Source: Desulfobacterales bacterium (lineage in GTDB: Bacteria; Desulfobacterota; Desulfobacteria; Desulfobacterales; ETH-SRB1). From it: 5,383 nucleotides of DNA. Position 1 is the first letter of the stretch. Every line of letters starts with the position of its first letter. Made by a program: the position numbers and the translations under genes. Positions 3,846 to 5,383 of the stretch are shown in pieces. The notes beneath the pieces are model-generated. The model was not told the DNA's origin. It saw nothing but the letters and a program-made list of their open reading frames with translations, and ran no database searches. The stretch lies in the NCBI GenBank assembly GCA_030017395.1, contig JASEIZ010000154.1:1-5383 (forward strand), read 5' to 3'.

Positions 3846-5285
3846 TTAACCTTTTAATACAGCCATTGGTTTTAACTTAGCGACCTTTTTCGAAATTCCG
3901 GCTCCATGAACCACCTCAACCACCTCTGAAATATCCTTGTATGCGTCAGGCATCTCTTCCGCAAGGGTGGATCTGCCGGTCCATCTGGCAAGTATCCCTT
4001 TGTTTTCAAGTTCACGCTGTATGGACCTGCCTTTGCATGCCTTTTTTGCGGCCTTTCTGCTCAAAACACGTCCGGCTCCATGACATGTCGAGCCAAAGGT
4101 CTCCTCCATGGCCTTTTGTGTTCCCACAAGAACATAAGAGGCTGTTCCCATGTCGCCAGGGATAATCACAGGCTGCCCCACAGAGCGATATGCATCACAT
4201 AAGGCTTCACTGCCCGGAGGGAAAGACCTTGTAGCCCCTTTTCTGTGAACACATGTAAGCCGCTTTTCCCCGTCAATAATATGAACCTCTTTTTTTGCTA
4301 TGTTGTGGCAAACGTCATATACTAAATTCATCGCAAGCGCATTCGGTCCGATGCCAAGTGATCTTGAGAACACCTCGCGCGCTCTGTGCATTAAAATCTG
4401 TCTGTTGGCCCAGGCATAATTTGCGGCGCATGCCATTGCATTGAAATAGCTAATACCTTCTTTTGATTGGATCATTGCGCAGGAAAGCTGCCTGTCAGGT
4501 ATATCAAAGTCGAGTTTGTTAATATGTTTTGCCATTGCAGCAAGAAAATCATCACAGACCTGGTATCCTAATCCCCTTGAACCTGAATGGAGCATCAGCG
4601 TAACCTGGCCCTCAAAAAGCCCGAATATGCGGGCTGCGTTTTGATCGTAAACAGTTTCGACCACACCTATTTCGACAAAATGATTTCCCGAACCCAGAGT
4701 GCCCAACTGATTTTTTCCTCTTTCCATTGCTCTTTTGCTGATTGTATCAGTATCGGCATTAGGCATGCAACCATTGTCTTCCGTATGTTCTATGTCTGAA
4801 TCAGTTCCAAAACCCTGGCTCACAGCCCATTTGGCGCCCTGTTTAAGAACCTTTATTTCTTCCGCCGCCGACAGCTTTATCGAGCCTGTAGAGCCCACAC
4901 CGGATGGAATGTTTTGAAAAAGAGCATTAACAAGCTCCTCAAGCCTTGGCCTGACATCTTTTTCAACAAGGGATGTGCCTGCCAGGCGGACGCCGCAGTT
5001 TATATCATAGCCGACTCCTCCCGGGGATATGACGCCGGATTCCCAGTCAAAAGCGGCAACACCGCCTATAGGGAAGCCATAACCCCAATGCATGTCGGGC
5101 ATGGCAAGCGATGCCTTAATAATTCCGGGAAGAGTTGCGACATTTGCAACCTGCTTTAAGGGTTCTTCCTGATCCTGATCTTTCAGCATGGAGGCGGTCG
5201 CATAAATGATGCCCGGCACGCGCATAGCTCCTGTTTTTGGCAGCTCCCACCTGTAATTATCTATTTTTTTTAATTCCATCTCCAT
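3846..5285 (-). CDS. rtcB: tRNA-splicing/RNA repair ligase RtcB (long type)
   Basis: A 479-residue cytoplasmic RNA ligase joining 2',3'-cyclic phosphate or 3'-phosphate ends to 5'-OH ends, using GTP and Mn2+; in bacteria it serves RNA repair. Metal-site residues are Asp94 and Cys97 in YDINCGVR, His202 in GSGNHFVE, His233 in MLHSGSRG and His327 in YDVCHN. The guanylated histidine is His402 in STCHGAGRV. Further family blocks are DMHWGYGFPIGG (64-75), HRKGATRSFPPG (347-358) and PGDMGTASYVLVGT (376-389). Spacing matches the archaeal-type enzyme (Pyrococcus D95, C98, H203, H234, H329, H404), so the protein is complete. No archease gene, its usual activator, is in the window. The start may be the ATG at 5279 rather than 5285: AGGGGG lies 8 nt before the former but only 2 nt before the latter. 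No terminator follows; repeat copy D starts 6 nt after the stop. Confidence 0.97.
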   Translation of the reverse strand: MEMELKKIDNYRWELPKTGAMRVPGIIYATASMLKDQDQEEPLKQVANVATLPGIIKASLAMPDMHWGYGFPIGGVAAFDWESGVISPGGVGYDINCGVRLAGTSLVEKDVRPRLEELVNALFQNIPSGVGSTGSIKLSAAEEIKVLKQGAKWAVSQGFGTDSDIEHTEDNGCMPNADTDTISKRAMERGKNQLGTLGSGNHFVEIGVVETVYDQNAARIFGLFEGQVTLMLHSGSRGLGYQVCDDFLAAMAKHINKLDFDIPDRQLSCAMIQSKEGISYFNAMACAANYAWANRQILMHRAREVFSRSLGIGPNALAMNLVYDVCHNIAKKEVHIIDGEKRLTCVHRKGATRSFPPGSEALCDAYRSVGQPVIIPGDMGTASYVLVGTQKAMEETFGSTCHGAGRVLSRKAAKKACKGRSIQRELENKGILARWTGRSTLAEEMPDAYKDISEVVEVVHGAGISKKVAKLKPMAVLKG

Positions 5286-5329
5286 AACCCCCTAACCCAT
5301 CAAACATTACTCGATCAAGCTGGTTTTTT

Positions 5330-5361
5330 ATTCACCGCAGAACCGCAGAGTACGCAAAGAA
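5330..5361 (+). repeat. degenerate CCGCAGA-type short-period repeat upstream of rtcB
   Basis: TTCACCGCAG, AACCGCAGAG and TACGCAAAGA follow one another, with GCAG/GCAG/GCAA spaced 8-9 bp. It lacks the CAGCCACC core but resembles the inward tails of the other copies in style. It lies about 45 bp upstream of the rtcB start in a 98-bp stretch where I see no strong promoter. It may be the end of another unit extending beyond the window. Confidence 0.4.
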
Positions 5362-5383
5362 GTTTATTTTTTTAAATTGTCGT

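Noticed and set aside
3941..5159. four plus-strand frames (3941-4165, 4587-4799, 4735-4917, 4914-5159) inside rtcB
   Set aside because: All lie antisense to the intact RtcB gene; short, mutually overlapping and unlike any family.

Overview
All recognisable genes in this window lie on the minus strand. Read in the direction of transcription (high to low coordinates) the order is: a long-type RtcB RNA ligase (3846-5285), the undecaprenyl-pyrophosphate phosphatase UppP (2792-3610), a truncated GxxExxY-family gene (2547-2738), an IS200-type insertion sequence with its TnpA (about 1921-2546), an AAA/DUF4143 ATPase (518-1780), and the N-terminal part of a multi-span GT-C-type membrane glycosyltransferase that runs off the left edge (1-428). 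The mix of a long RtcB, a GxxExxY gene, an IS200 element and many degenerate 'CAGCCACC / CTGTGG / CGCAGAG' intergenic repeats suggests a Gram-negative anaerobe of the Desulfobacterota type. That placement is an inference from gene style; nothing in the window proves it.

The housekeeping genes rtcB and uppP have well-preserved catalytic motifs. RtcB repairs or splices RNA in the cytoplasm, and UppP recycles the lipid carrier of cell-wall and surface-glycan synthesis in the membrane. No functional link between them is visible. The accessory part (1-2790) holds a visibly AT-rich ATPase gene, an insertion sequence and a broken gene, and looks like a zone of gene turnover.

The most interesting structure is intergenic. 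A roughly 17-bp motif, GTAACTATTCAGCCACC with few mismatches, occurs four times, always paired in inverted orientation. One pair (3618-3634 and 3825-3839; 15 bp identical) bounds the segment that fills almost the whole rtcB-uppP gap, ending 6 nt from the rtcB stop and 7 nt from the uppP start. The other pair (1879-1895 and 2762-2778) bounds the truncated GxxExxY gene together with the IS200 element inserted in it. I propose that these are two members of one family of small inverted-repeat-bounded units, one carrying a GxxExxY nuclease-like gene and one without a gene. Each has inward tails of degenerate short-period repeats.

The IS200 element also shows an RNA structure expected to control its transposase: a 12-bp stem with one mismatch that buries the whole tnpA Shine-Dalgarno sequence. 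No tRNA, rRNA, CRISPR array, TnpB or integrase gene was found.
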